A stretch of 41,651 nt of DNA from Phycisphaerae bacterium (lineage in GTDB: Bacteria > Planctomycetota > Phycisphaerae > Phycisphaerales > Phycisphaeraceae). This document shows positions 20,101-28,607 of this stretch, piece after piece. Under the pieces are notes generated by a model. That model did not search any database. It was not told the DNA's origin and saw nothing but the letters and a program-made list of their open reading frames with translations. The stretch covers positions 1 through 41,651 of the forward strand of contig JAUHYI010000038.1 in NCBI GenBank assembly GCA_030426385.1, read 5' to 3'. The position numbers and the translations under genes are program-made. Every line of letters begins with the position of its first letter. Position 1 is the first letter of the stretch.

Positions 20101-20525
20101 AGCACCTCCATATCACTATCCGCCAGCATCGCATCAATCGCTTCACCGCGCAATTGCTCCGCCAACACATCCGTTTCTGCGACCACCGTCGCATCACGCG
20201 CGATCCCCAGTTCATGACGAAACCCCATCGCCACCCGATTGAAAAAACTATCCATTGTCGAGATTGCCACATGATGCAACCCGCGACATAGCTGTGCCAG
20301 AATCATTTGATCCTGCGCATCCTTTTGCGCCGACTCGGCCAAACGCGCTAACACTCGTCCTAGAATTTCACCCGCTGCCTTGCGCGTAAACGTCGTCGCC
20401 AAAACCGACGCAGGCTCCGCTCCTGCTCGCAACAATCCCAGGTAATGCTCCGTCAATTGATAGGTCTTGCCCGAACCCGCCGACGCCATCACCACGCGAT
20501 GTTCAATCGTTGGCTTTGGTTTCAT
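17199..20525 (-). CDS. addA: AddA-like UvrD-family helicase-nuclease
   Basis: About 1108 residues. SF1A helicase motifs in order: Walker A ASAGSGKT (14-21), TTFTRKAAGEI, Walker B LLLDEFQDTSSLQW (about 366), GDVKQAIYGWRGG, VMTIHKSKGLEFDAVVLPEL (about 724) and LYVAMTRAR. The C-terminus has a RecB-type PD-(D/E)xK nuclease with GTAIHAAL, Asp in SGVFDRVV, and IIDFKTD (about 1046). Predicted role: ATP-driven unwinding and resection of DNA ends for recombination, in complex with AddB. The ATG at 20525 overlaps the addB stop (ATGA), so translational coupling is likely; a longer in-frame start within addB is improbable. Several Gly/Asp-rich insertions occur, one encoded by the dispersed element (17809). 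Confidence 0.85.
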   Translation of the reverse strand: MKPKPTIEHRVVMASAGSGKTYQLTEHYLGLLRAGAEPASVLATTFTRKAAGEILGRVLARLAESAQKDAQDQMILAQLCRGLHHVAISTMDSFFNRVAMGFRHELGIARDATVVAETDVLAEQLRGEAIDAMLADSDMEVLVDLMMRLHHDSATRSVTRALDDVVRGLHAVYREAPDRALWDQLEVPGCEMSATELTDAIGRLTDMGDQLPRNADGKTPNKTWVKAWQKSQELLHGRDWEKFVGTGIAVKIAMGEASFGRKPIEEVWIDAYMPLIEHARFALVNRVAEQTRATFDLLSRFDGHDQRLRRERGVMLYSDIPHKLANELPMMGLDDDEMDGGIGGGGWGVGLWEQVYYRLDGQVSHLLLDEFQDTSSLQWRILRPMADEMLSHADEMRTFFCVGDVKQAIYGWRGGVAEIFDQVKEDLHALPESAWQRMNESYRSSQVVLDTVDAVFEKLRDGQTLDGDKDEPRRAGAMAWLEKYDRHEAHFSALPGYVALLVSPRADDESGGDDGKDGNARSDRSDWGHDQGDDDEIVRVDDAHDVAVAEHVRALTATMPGRSIGVLVRRNATASRLIARLRAMGVDASGEGGGQLTDDAAVLAVLAAMTLADHPGDTVAAYHVRQSPLGAIVGFSRETWQGKQTIYAVARAIRMRLASEGYAAVLMDWVQQLVPYCDGRNVARLTQLVGMADRIDPLRLDRPSRFVDFVRGADVTEPSPGAVRVMTIHKSKGLEFDAVVLPELDGALNRGRLGVQVNVERDGVTGPITAVYRTTNSETRALSEMLQSAYEREQSRQFKEDLCSLYVAMTRARFGLYLWVKPTDKKSLSMARLIRDGLVDGDADGDGDANGVLYSEGDADWFLQIGDECDGDDRKDEDGGEGKRAVNAGDFVAVAEGMNSAGENVGRAGGRSGGRSLRAVSPSSLEAGATVSVSSLMQLETSGGMAYGTAIHAALAEVAWYDEAKDQWEGNGELPDGVDAACLREVMTRPSLDVGEDCTLWRERPFLVRDGQDVLSGVFDRVVLIHDAAARGGAEAPGGAGVVRRAVIIDFKTDAVTDANVDAVVKRYQPQMQAYVRALSRMVGVDAGQIETQFVFVGSGVVVRPDLE
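17809..17825 (-). repeat. Dispersed element inside addA
   Basis: CCCACATTTTCCCCTGC on the top strand. Read by addA as GCA GGG GAA AAT GTG GG, giving AGENVG within a Gly/Arg-rich loop before the nuclease domain. Confidence 0.6.
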
Positions 20526-23500
20526 GTCCCACCTCCCACTTCTCCCCCAACATCCCCACTTACATCCCCCTTCACATCCACATGAAAACATCCATCCTGA
20601 CATATCCCCGAAAAATCATCCTCGAAACGTGACACCGGCTCCGCGGGCGGCCAAAACACGCCATCACGAATTTTTCCAATCACATCACGCGCCACATCAA
20701 TCGCATCCGCTAAATCATTCGCACCCCAGGTCGCCGATTTATACACGTCATCACCCACCGATTTCGACAACCGCACAAAACCTAGTTCAACTTTATCGCA
20801 ACCCAACCCCATCGTCTGGGCCAACAACACATACAACGGCAATTGCAGATTCACCCACTCCCCCTTGACCACATGATTTTTCATCGGGTCCGCCGCCGTA
20901 TCCGACGTCTTGTAATCCATCAATCGCACCCGCCCATCATCATGTCGATCGATCCGATCAATCCGGCCGCGAATCGTCGCGGGCCGACCTTCATGATCCA
21001 GCAATTCCACCGATGCCGATTCCTCAATACGGTCAGCTACGATGCGCCAACCCTGTCGGACTTGCTTTGCCTGCCAAACCGCCAGCGCTCTCAATCGATT
21101 CTGCAACAACGCCACTTGCAAGCGCACCGCCGCACGCGGGGTCGGCCCGAATTGCTCATGCACCACCCGATCCAAATATCCATCCAACGCCGTCGCCACA
21201 TCATCCGCATCGGTCAACTGCGCCCCGGCTGACCCACCAAACATTTCCAACACCCGGTGCACCATCGTCCCGTACAACCGCGCATCCAACTCAACACCAC
21301 GATCATTCATCGACTCCAACCGCAACACATGCTTCAGATAAAACCGATACGGACATCGCAAATAATCCGCGAACGCAGTCACCGGCATCCGTGACAACAA
21401 TCTTTCAATCTGCTTCTCCGTCGCCTCCGGCCTCGGCACATTAAACTGCCCCCCCTCCGTTCCCCCCACCACCCCACCACCTGCGAACAACAACTGTTCC
21501 GGGCGTAGCAATGCCCCCGCGCTATCACCAGCGTCATCGTCACCGATTTCTGATCGGTCCTGATAAAACGCCAAGATCCGACTCGGCAATTCTTCCGCTG
21601 GCCTGGCCAACATCAATCGACTCGGCGCCAAGGGATTGTCATCATGATCGCGTCGGCCTGCAATCAACACCAGCCGTTCGCGACTATGCGCTATCGACGT
21701 GATCATCATCAGGTCGCGTGCATACCGTTGCCGATGATCCGCCAACCCCAGGATCCGCCGTGCACTGTCGGGCAAAAACGAATCCATCGAGCTCGCACCC
21801 GGAATCAGACCTTCATTAAATCCCGTGATGACCAACAACGGCGCATCATCCAGATGCAATTCCAGCCAACCCAATATTTCAATCGCTGCCACCCCGCCCG
21901 GCTCCGGCACCGCAGCGCCTGACACGCGTGCCAACGTTAAACCGATCGCATCGGCCAACGTCACCCCCGGCGTCGTCGCCAAATCATCATCCAACGCGCT
22001 CTGTTCACGCAACACCTGCACCAATGTGCCCAGCGCTTCGATCAGCGCGCTCTCCTCATTCACAAACCGCCGCAACGGCTGCCCGTCATACACCGCGCTC
22101 ACCATCTGCGCAATCACCTGCGACCACGCGGGCAATGACCGCGCTTGATTCGCATCCACGCCAATCCATTGTTCGATGCTCGCTACCACCTGCGTCAATC
22201 GTCCAACTTTTTCCGGCTGCAACAACCACGTGTCCGTCACCTGCCGACTCAACGTCTGACTCACGTACATATCCAACAACGTCAACACATCCCCCCCCAC
22301 GTTCCCCCTCACTTTTTCCTCTGCATGCCTTTCCTCTTTTTTATCCGCATCCGTTTTCACACTCTGACGTTCCAGATAGTTTTGTAAATCCGGATGCCGT
22401 AACAACACTGACAAATCATCAAACCGCCGCTTCGGCATGTAACGCGCCACCGCGGACAACAAACGTGCCGGCCTCGACTCCAACCACGGCGATCCGGTCG
22501 CTACCCGGGCAGGCAATCCCGCCAGTTCCAGCGTTCGACACATCGGCCGGGCCATCGTTTCATCACCCAGCCCCACCGTAATTTCATCCACCCGATACCT
22601 CCCCATCCCCCCCATGCTTTCACTGCTTGATTCACCACCTGCCGCGCCACTGCTCAGAATCCCTGTCCTGCGTCCCTGTCGAATCGCGGCCAACACAGCC
22701 ATCGTCTGATCCGTCGGACGATCCACCATGCGCTGCTCGTGCTCCGCATCAAAATAGCGCGTCGCCCACGCGGATTCGATCACGCAACCCAGTTCATCAA
22801 ACGCTTCCGATTCCCATTCCGGCGCATGCACCAGCGCGGTCACATCTTGGGCCACCTGCCCCAACAACTGCTGCGTCACCACTGGCATTTCCGCAACGCC
22901 GATCAACACGATCGGCCCAGGCCCCTTCTCGATCCCACGAGCCAACGCCTGTTGCCGCGCAGTATGTCGATCAATCTGTTGTTGATCGACCAACGCCCGC
23001 TGATATCTCTGATAGACCGATCCGATCGCCTCCCACCGATGCGCATCGGGAAACTCCACCATTTCCCGATCCAGCATCGCTCCCACATCGCTGGGCTCAA
23101 TCAGATGGCCTGCCAATTCACTGTGCAACCGCATCAAATCCTGCGCTAACGGCAACCATTCCAAAAACCGATCCCGCGCCGGCTGATGCACGGTGATCGC
23201 GGCCAGCTCCGATTCATCCGCTTCACGCAATGCCGACACCCATGCCAACAACACTGACAAATCCCCCGCCACCCCTCCCACATCCCCCACGTTTTCCCCT
23301 GCTTGACCAACCTCACCCACCACCAGTTCCGGCAACTGCCCGACGGTCACAATCCGCGGCGGAGCCAATGGAATCCCCCGTTGCGTGGCCAAGTCGGCCA
23401 ACAATTCGATCAATCGCCGACCTGCCCGGCTCACCGGCAATGCCACGATCACTTGCTGCATATCCGCCCCGAACCGGTCCACCAGCCACGCCGCCGCTCG

Positions 23501-23596
23501 CGGCAGACACGGCCCATCCCAGCCCAGAAACACGCGCTGCGACATCTCCATCCCGTCAGCCGCTTGTGTTTCGCCTATTTCTGTATCGTCGACCAT
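20522..23596 (-). CDS. addB: AddB-like helicase-fold/nuclease subunit
   Basis: About 1024 residues. The N-terminus (FLGWDGPCLPRAAAWLVDRF, then IVALPVSRAGRRLIELL) resembles the AddB inactive helicase domain. VITGFNEGLIPGASSMDSFL and SRERLVLIAGRRD lie in the middle. The C-terminal nuclease has CPYRFYLKHVLRLE, GTMVHRVLE, RIDRIDRHDDGRVRL and MDYKTSD (about 889). Of the four Cys that bind the Fe-S staple in AddB, CPYRF and one C-terminal Cys (SGICQDG) remain, but a CxxC pair before the latter is absent. The start is uncertain: ATG 23596 follows GGGA; 23659 and MEMSQRV at 23551 are alternatives. Gly-rich insertions at 22.3 and 23.3 kb come from the dispersed element. Operon with addA. Confidence 0.8.
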   Translation of the reverse strand: MVDDTEIGETQAADGMEMSQRVFLGWDGPCLPRAAAWLVDRFGADMQQVIVALPVSRAGRRLIELLADLATQRGIPLAPPRIVTVGQLPELVVGEVGQAGENVGDVGGVAGDLSVLLAWVSALREADESELAAITVHQPARDRFLEWLPLAQDLMRLHSELAGHLIEPSDVGAMLDREMVEFPDAHRWEAIGSVYQRYQRALVDQQQIDRHTARQQALARGIEKGPGPIVLIGVAEMPVVTQQLLGQVAQDVTALVHAPEWESEAFDELGCVIESAWATRYFDAEHEQRMVDRPTDQTMAVLAAIRQGRRTGILSSGAAGGESSSESMGGMGRYRVDEITVGLGDETMARPMCRTLELAGLPARVATGSPWLESRPARLLSAVARYMPKRRFDDLSVLLRHPDLQNYLERQSVKTDADKKEERHAEEKVRGNVGGDVLTLLDMYVSQTLSRQVTDTWLLQPEKVGRLTQVVASIEQWIGVDANQARSLPAWSQVIAQMVSAVYDGQPLRRFVNEESALIEALGTLVQVLREQSALDDDLATTPGVTLADAIGLTLARVSGAAVPEPGGVAAIEILGWLELHLDDAPLLVITGFNEGLIPGASSMDSFLPDSARRILGLADHRQRYARDLMMITSIAHSRERLVLIAGRRDHDDNPLAPSRLMLARPAEELPSRILAFYQDRSEIGDDDAGDSAGALLRPEQLLFAGGGVVGGTEGGQFNVPRPEATEKQIERLLSRMPVTAFADYLRCPYRFYLKHVLRLESMNDRGVELDARLYGTMVHRVLEMFGGSAGAQLTDADDVATALDGYLDRVVHEQFGPTPRAAVRLQVALLQNRLRALAVWQAKQVRQGWRIVADRIEESASVELLDHEGRPATIRGRIDRIDRHDDGRVRLMDYKTSDTAADPMKNHVVKGEWVNLQLPLYVLLAQTMGLGCDKVELGFVRLSKSVGDDVYKSATWGANDLADAIDVARDVIGKIRDGVFWPPAEPVSRFEDDFSGICQDGCFHVDVKGDVSGDVGGEVGGGT
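22291..22310 (-). repeat. Dispersed element inside addB (second copy)
   Basis: CCCCCCCCACGTTCCCCCTC on the top strand, read by addB as VRGNVGG. It is followed by ACTTTTTCCTCTGC, a related variant also seen near 29355 and 39527. Confidence 0.55.
23284..23302 (-). repeat. Dispersed element inside addB (first copy)
   Basis: CCCCCACGTTTTCCCCTGC on the top strand, read as GCA GGG GAA AAC GTG GGG, giving QAGENVGDVGG. It is the same frame as in addA. Confidence 0.6.
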
Positions 23597-23703
23597 AAAA
23601 CAATTTCCCGCACGGAAAAAAACTCGGCCCGAACCACCCCATTTGTCCCCATCTACCATACCATCCGTGAAACCATTCCACTCTATCGCTAAGCTATACC
23701 ACT

Positions 23704-24354
23704 ATGACAGACATCGACGCAAGAATCGCACAATGGGAAAAAATGACAGAGGCTGACCCGGATAATTCCATGGGTTGGTTCAGTCTGGGCAACGCATGCC
23801 GTGAGGCAGAGCGCATGGAACCGGCTGCCGCTGCGCTGGAAAAAGCCATCGAGCTCGATCCGAGTTTATCACGGGCCTACCAGTTGCTCGCCCAGGTCCT
23901 CATCGCCACTGACTCGTTCCAACGGGCTGGCGAAATCCTCACCAAAGGTTACACCATCGCGGCCGAACAAGGTGATGTCATGCCTCAGCGTGCCATGGAA
24001 TCCTTGTTGAAAAAACTAGGACTGCCCGTTCCCCAGGTCGCGAAACCCGAGCCCACCTACGATCCCGCGGATCTCGGCGACAATGCCATCGTCGACCGTC
24101 GGACCGGCAAGGTCGGCCCACGCCTACCCGACCCACCCATGCGCGGCCCCGTCGGCCAATTCATTTACGACCACTTCTCCATGACCACATGGCAGGAATG
24201 GATCGGCATGGGCACCAAAGTCATCAACGAAATGCGACTCGATTTTTCGCACCTCGAGCACCAGAAAACCTACGAAGACCAAATGCTCGATTGGCTCGGC
24301 GTCAGCCGTGAAGAAATCGATCAATACGCCAAACAACAAATCCAAGAAAACTAA
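23704..24354 (+). CDS. TPR protein fused to a YggX-type Fe(II)-trafficking domain
   Basis: 216 residues. The N-terminal half has two TPR-like helical repeats (SMGWFSLGNACREAERMEPA with AAALEKAIELDPS, then SRAYQLLAQVLIATDSFQRA). A Pro-rich linker follows. The last 55 residues (GQFIYDHFSMTTWQEWIGMG, then TKVINEMRLDFSHLEHQKTY) align by eye with E. coli YggX (GKRIYNEISKEAWAQW, then INEKKLNMMNAEHRK). YggX proteins protect Fe-S clusters and handle labile iron; the N-terminal Cys of E. coli YggX is not present here. Probably cytoplasmic, with TPR adding a partner-binding surface (inference). No SD precedes the ATG; a TATACC box lies just before it (23695-23700). It is divergent from addB. Confidence 0.75.
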   Translation: MTDIDARIAQWEKMTEADPDNSMGWFSLGNACREAERMEPAAAALEKAIELDPSLSRAYQLLAQVLIATDSFQRAGEILTKGYTIAAEQGDVMPQRAMESLLKKLGLPVPQVAKPEPTYDPADLGDNAIVDRRTGKVGPRLPDPPMRGPVGQFIYDHFSMTTWQEWIGMGTKVINEMRLDFSHLEHQKTYEDQMLDWLGVSREEIDQYAKQQIQEN

Positions 24355-24407
24355 CCCCCCCCACGCACGCCACTTTCACCCTTTATATGCATCATGCCAA
24401 GCATGAT

Positions 24408-25811
24408 TCACATCGGCGTCACACGGGCATCACGATCCAGGCCATGCTCCGTATCAGCAGCATGCATCGCATCCGAACGGGCTAAAAATAATTGAAACGT
24501 GCTGCCCTGCCCCGTTGCACTTTGCACATCCACACGGCCATGATGCGCCTGGGCAATATATTTCACAATCGACAACCCCAATCCCGTCCCACCCAGTTCG
24601 CGACTGCGTGCCCGATCCACACGATAAAAGCGTTCAAACAATCGAGGGATATGCTCCGCAGGAATACCCGACCCCTGATCGCGCACCGTGATCTGCACTT
24701 CATCACCATCCGGCGTCGGCGAAGCGCCAATCCAAATCGTGGCCGACGCGGGGCTGTACTTGATTGCATTGTCCAACAAATTTGTCACCGCCTGTTCCAA
24801 AAGCGGCGCGTGTAGCATCACATACAAATCATTCGAACACGCAATTTCGATCGTCAAATCTTTCGCTTTGGCCCGTAACAAACATGCTTCCTGCGACGCA
24901 TACAACACCGGCAACACCGGGCCCGATTCCAACGCCACCTTCTGTTGGCCCGTGTCCTGTTCGATGCGTGCCAACGTCAACAAGTCCTCCACAATCGCAT
25001 GCAAACGATCCGCTTGCCGATCCAGAATGCGCAAAAATCGCTGCGTCTGTTCCGGATCGCCATCGGGTTCGTCCAGCAACGTTTCCACAAAACCTTTGAT
25101 CGCAGTCACCGGCGTTTTGATTTCATGCGACACATTAGCCACGAAATCGCGACGCACCATTTCCAGTCGTCGCAGCCGCGTCACATCGTGCAACACGATC
25201 AACACGCCGATGCGCTTGCCTGACGCATCCAGCAACGCCGCGGCCTGCGCCTGCAAATAGTGATCACCGCGTTCCGAATCGTTATTCGATAAACCCGGCG
25301 CATTCTGACTGCCACTGTTTCGAATCACCACATCCGTCACCGCAGGCTGTTGATCATCAAGCACCCGACCAACCAATTCCAACAAGACTGTATTACGCAC
25401 CACTTCCTGAATGCTGCGTCCCACCGCGCGCTCGGCCACATCCGATTCCAATCGCAATAGCGCCACCGCCGCATCATTCAATCGAATCACCCGGTCGTCG
25501 GGATCGACCGCTATCACACCTTCCACCATCGACCCCAGCAAAGCCTGATGTTGATTCACTTGCGTCATCAAATGTTGACGCTGCACAGCCAAATCAAAAA
25601 CCAAACGATTAAACGAACGCGCCAACCCGCCAACCGGTTCGGATCGCGGTGGCACCAGATAACTCGGATCAGTCCCACGACTCAGCGCATCGACTTCTCG
25701 ACGCAAGCCGTCCACCCGCGTTTGCCAACGTTTGCCACGCCACCACAACGCCAACACCCACACCCCCAGCACAACCGAAATGGCTACTAAAATTAGTTCT
25801 ACACCCGACAC
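24408..25811 (-). CDS. PhoR-like sensor histidine kinase
   Basis: 467 residues. One N-terminal membrane helix (about 4-26), a charged linker, and a PAS domain (about 100-205, with GVIAVDPDDRVIRLNDAAVA). HisKA is VSHEIKTPVTAIKGFVETLL, where His is the phosphorylation site. The HATPase has N box NLLDNAIKYS, G1 VRDQGSGIP, F box LFERFYRVDRARS and G2 GGTGLGLSIVK. There is no large periplasmic sensor domain, as in PhoR. The start is GTG 25811 and has no strong SD. It lies 210 bp after the response regulator on the same strand and next to an OprP-type porin, which favours phosphate sensing. A hairpin ATCATGC-CAA-GCATGAT (24391-24407) abuts the stop but has no U-tract. Confidence 0.9.
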   Translation of the reverse strand: MSGVELILVAISVVLGVWVLALWWRGKRWQTRVDGLRREVDALSRGTDPSYLVPPRSEPVGGLARSFNRLVFDLAVQRQHLMTQVNQHQALLGSMVEGVIAVDPDDRVIRLNDAAVALLRLESDVAERAVGRSIQEVVRNTVLLELVGRVLDDQQPAVTDVVIRNSGSQNAPGLSNNDSERGDHYLQAQAAALLDASGKRIGVLIVLHDVTRLRRLEMVRRDFVANVSHEIKTPVTAIKGFVETLLDEPDGDPEQTQRFLRILDRQADRLHAIVEDLLTLARIEQDTGQQKVALESGPVLPVLYASQEACLLRAKAKDLTIEIACSNDLYVMLHAPLLEQAVTNLLDNAIKYSPASATIWIGASPTPDGDEVQITVRDQGSGIPAEHIPRLFERFYRVDRARSRELGGTGLGLSIVKYIAQAHHGRVDVQSATGQGSTFQLFLARSDAMHAADTEHGLDRDARVTPM

Positions 25812-26021
25812 GTTTGAGTCTCACATTCGACAACACGACCAGCATCACAACCCACACCGATCCGATTAATCTCGATCCACATCAACCGACACACGCGCTA
25901 TCCTAGCCATACTAACCACTGTTTAGGTTTGCAAAACATGAACCCCACCACTTTTTCTCCGCAAGTCTAGCCACGCGTCTATCCGTGTATCTATCCGCAT
26001 GATAACCGCCGCACATCCCGG

Positions 26022-26786
26022 TCAATCTACTTGCGGTTCAAACCGATATCCCACCGCTCGCACCGTTTTGATCCAGCCACCGAGGTTCCCTAGTTTGCGT
26101 CGCAACCCCACCACCTGCACATCCACCGAACGATCCGTCACCGCGGTGAGGGCGCCCTGCACGGCCTCGATAATCTGCCGACGTGTGAACACTCGGCCCG
26201 GCCTGGTCACCATCAAACGCAACAATCGAAACTCGCCAGCGGTCAATTCAATCGGCTCACCATCGATCGTCACTTCATGTCGATCGGAACGAATCACCAA
26301 TGGCCCCACCCGCAACACCACATCTTCGTCTTTGTCGATCTGATCTTGCTGACGCTGGCGCCGTAGCACCGCTTTCACGCGTGCCAACAACACACGCGGA
26401 CTGAACGGTTTGGTGATGTAATCATCGGCCCCTAATTCCAAACCGGCCACGATGTCTGCCTCTTCACCCTTGGCACTGACCATCACAATCGCGCAGTTCT
26501 GGGTCGTCATGTCATTGCGTAAACGCCGACATACTTCCAACCCATCGATGCCTGGCAACATCAAATCCAACAACACCAGATCCGGCGCATCGCTCAGGGC
26601 CACGTCCACCGCTTCTTCACCACTGGGGACGCAATTCACACGATAGCCATCGCGCACGAGTTGATGCCGTAACAGTTCAGTGATATCCCGCTCGTCTTCT
26701 ACGACCAACACCGTCCCTTTTCCCACGCGCAGTGCGTCTACGGAATCGGAATTTTTTGAGTGCGAATCTCTATCGCCAGCGGCCAT
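26022..26786 (-). CDS. PhoB-like OmpR-family response regulator
   Basis: About 254 residues. The receiver domain begins VLVVEDERDITELLRHQL, with phospho-acceptor Asp in LVLLDLMLPGIDGLEV, Thr/Ser switch in IVMVSAKG, and Lys in DYITKPFSPRVLLARV. The C-terminal winged helix has LTAGEFRLLRLMVTRPGRVF, TRRQIIEAVQG and a recognition helix with RSVDVQVVGLRRKLG. AGGAG five bases before the ATG at 26786 selects it over GTG 26792. First gene of the pair with the PhoR-like kinase. Likely regulon members include the adjacent OprP-type porin, but I could not find a convincing Pho box. Confidence 0.9.
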   Translation of the reverse strand: MAAGDRDSHSKNSDSVDALRVGKGTVLVVEDERDITELLRHQLVRDGYRVNCVPSGEEAVDVALSDAPDLVLLDLMLPGIDGLEVCRRLRNDMTTQNCAIVMVSAKGEEADIVAGLELGADDYITKPFSPRVLLARVKAVLRRQRQQDQIDKDEDVVLRVGPLVIRSDRHEVTIDGEPIELTAGEFRLLRLMVTRPGRVFTRRQIIEAVQGALTAVTDRSVDVQVVGLRRKLGNLGGWIKTVRAVGYRFEPQVD

Positions 26787-26895
26787 GCTCACTCCTAAAC
26801 AATCACAGGCTTTTTACCGAAGCGTCATCAATAATACACGAATCAGCCCCTCCGCATGCATCACAGTAAACACCGGCGAGAATCACCTTGAAAAA

Positions 26896-26940
26896 CCTCA
26901 CACCAACCCCCGGTATTCACCGGGAGCTAGTACCAATTTC
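26896..26940 (+). repeat. Palindromic repeat, copy B
   Basis: Core CCCCGGTATTCACCGGGAGC with the left flank CCTCACACCAAC and the right flank CTAGTACCAATTTC, both shared in part with the copy at 29919. It lies between the response regulator and porin genes, in the region 26787-27125, which holds no gene. Confidence 0.65.
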
Positions 26941-27017
26941 ACGAAAAACACGAACATGATTTATCTTCACCTTTTTGGTGCCTGGGCAGGTGGTCTTAAA
27001 TCCACCTGTCTGCGCGC

Positions 27018-27054
27018 AAAAAGAAACGACCCGGCGGGTGGCTGCCGGGTCGTT
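27018..27054 (-). terminator. Terminator of the porin gene
   Basis: A perfect 11-bp stem AACGACCCGGC (27025-27035) / GCCGGGTCGTT (27044-27054). On the minus strand it is followed by TTTCTTTTT. It lies 71 bp after the porin stop. A further inverted repeat CAGGTGG/CCACCTG is found at 26987-27008. Confidence 0.88.
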
Positions 27055-27125
27055 CAGGGAGGCTGGTCGCCCATTGTTTTCAAATCGCAATGCGATCGAA
27101 AGGGCGGACAGTCTTGATTTTAAAT

Positions 27126-28607
27126 TTAGAACAACAACTGGAACTGAGCACGCAAAGCGATGAATTCATCAAGCGCTGTGCCACCGGTTCCGAATGCTGA
27201 ACTCGACATACCAATACCACTTGAGGTGGCGCTTGACCCGTAAGGGTTGCTGCTGAGTGTGTCGTCGCCATCGTACACGTACACGAGGTCCATGGTGAAC
27301 TTCGCATTGTGCTTCTTGAAGTAGTAGTTAGCACCGATCGTGATGATCTGAGCTTCCTGGCTTGCACCAGTAGCCGACTCACTGTCGATGAATTCCCAAC
27401 GGATGAACGGCTCAAGTTCGTTAGGGATGACCTGGTAGCCGGCTTCAAGCAAGAAACCGTACATGTCGCGACTAGGCGTACCAGCAGCATCAGGATCGAT
27501 GTGGCCACCCATCAGGGCTGCCATCACACCCAAGCCGTTGGTCTCGATCGAACCGTCAACGGTCCAGCCGAAGTAGTTCGCGGCACCACCGTTGTTACCG
27601 TCGCCGATTTCGTAGTGCATCGCAGCACCGACGAACGCAGCGAAGTCTTCGCCTTCCCAGGCCGAGCCGTCTTTCATCTGGCCCCAGTCACCGTCGATCA
27701 ACACATCACCACGAACGGTGAGGGCGATTTCAGTGGTGTCTGCGGTTGGGTTGTTCCAATCACCATTCGAACCGTCGCTAACAGCGGCAACCACTTTGAA
27801 CTGGTCGGCCTTGTAAGCCACTTGAACCTGTTCTGATTGGTTGAGTGTGAAGAACTCAGTCACTGACGCACGATCAACAGCAAGCTGTCGGCTCGAGCTG
27901 GTCAATTCCTGACGCAGGAATGGAAGTTTCATCACACCGGCCTTGATCGACCAGTTGTCATCAAACTTGTAACCGAACCAAACTTCGTCGATGCCCACGT
28001 CGCCGTCACCGAAGCCACTTGAACTAACCGAACCGGTGGTGGTGGCAATCGTGTCGATGTCTGCTGAAGCGTCTGTATCAGTACCGGTCACACCCGTCAC
28101 TGCGGTAGTCGAGCTACCATCACGGGTCGTTTCGAGGGTCAACGCGTAAGTCAGTTTAGGATCAGCAATGTGACCGCCAAACTTCAACTTAGCACGACGA
28201 ACCTGAAAACCACTGTCGGCTTCGTCCGACGCACCGTCTTGCAAGTTGGCAATCCAGCGGAACTGGATTTGACCGGCGACGTTCATCAGGAATGAACCAT
28301 CATCGCTCTGCAAGAAAATTTTGCCTTTGTTGCTGATGCCGGCCGTCATGCCGTCACCTGCGAGACTCGAGCGTGAATCCGCGTCAGCCAGAACCTCACG
28401 AATGAGCCCCTTGACTTCTTCGGCCTGTCGCTCATTGAGCCATGTTTGCTGCTTTGAAGCGCGAAGCTCATTGAGCTCTGCTTTCATCGCCTGCATTTCC
28501 GTACGCATCGACTGAAGATCAGCCGATGGCGCATCGCCCGCGAACGCCACGGACGAAAGGCCACATACTGCGGCCGTTGCTACTAACCTGGATCGTTTGA
28601 AAACCAT
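27126..28607 (-). CDS. Phosphate-selective porin O/P-family outer-membrane protein
   Basis: 493 residues. The signal peptide is MVFKRSRLVATAAVCGLSSV plus AFA, with cleavage before GDAPSAD. A short coiled coil follows (about 30-60, MRTEMQAMKAELNELRASK), then a beta-barrel of PF07396 type. The barrel includes GQIQFRWIANLQDG, VRRAKLKFGGHIADPKLTYA, EVWFGYKFDDNWSIKAGVMK and TIGANYYFKKHNAKFTMDLV. It ends in FQLLF, with the terminal Phe used by BAM. The N-terminal coiled coil may contact peptidoglycan or form the trimer stalk. AGGAG eight bases before ATG 28607 fixes the start. Role: anion (phosphate) uptake across the outer membrane, inferred from family. Adjacent to a PhoB/PhoR-like pair and closed by a strong terminator. 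Confidence 0.85.
   Translation of the reverse strand: MVFKRSRLVATAAVCGLSSVAFAGDAPSADLQSMRTEMQAMKAELNELRASKQQTWLNERQAEEVKGLIREVLADADSRSSLAGDGMTAGISNKGKIFLQSDDGSFLMNVAGQIQFRWIANLQDGASDEADSGFQVRRAKLKFGGHIADPKLTYALTLETTRDGSSTTAVTGVTGTDTDASADIDTIATTTGSVSSSGFGDGDVGIDEVWFGYKFDDNWSIKAGVMKLPFLRQELTSSSRQLAVDRASVTEFFTLNQSEQVQVAYKADQFKVVAAVSDGSNGDWNNPTADTTEIALTVRGDVLIDGDWGQMKDGSAWEGEDFAAFVGAAMHYEIGDGNNGGAANYFGWTVDGSIETNGLGVMAALMGGHIDPDAAGTPSRDMYGFLLEAGYQVIPNELEPFIRWEFIDSESATGASQEAQIITIGANYYFKKHNAKFTMDLVYVYDGDDTLSSNPYGSSATSSGIGMSSSAFGTGGTALDEFIALRAQFQLLF

Noticed and set aside
18632..20242. 536-codon plus-strand frame opposite addA
   Set aside because: Extremely Pro/His/Ser-rich, as expected for the complement of a GC-rich gene; addA motifs prove the minus strand is coding.
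20526..20603. Longer AddA start at 20603
   Set aside because: It would lie wholly within addB; the ATGA overlap at 20522-20525 and the position of Walker A favour 20525.
24391..24407. Terminator after the histidine kinase
   Set aside because: A perfect 7-bp hairpin is present, but it is AT-containing and followed by no U-tract on either strand.
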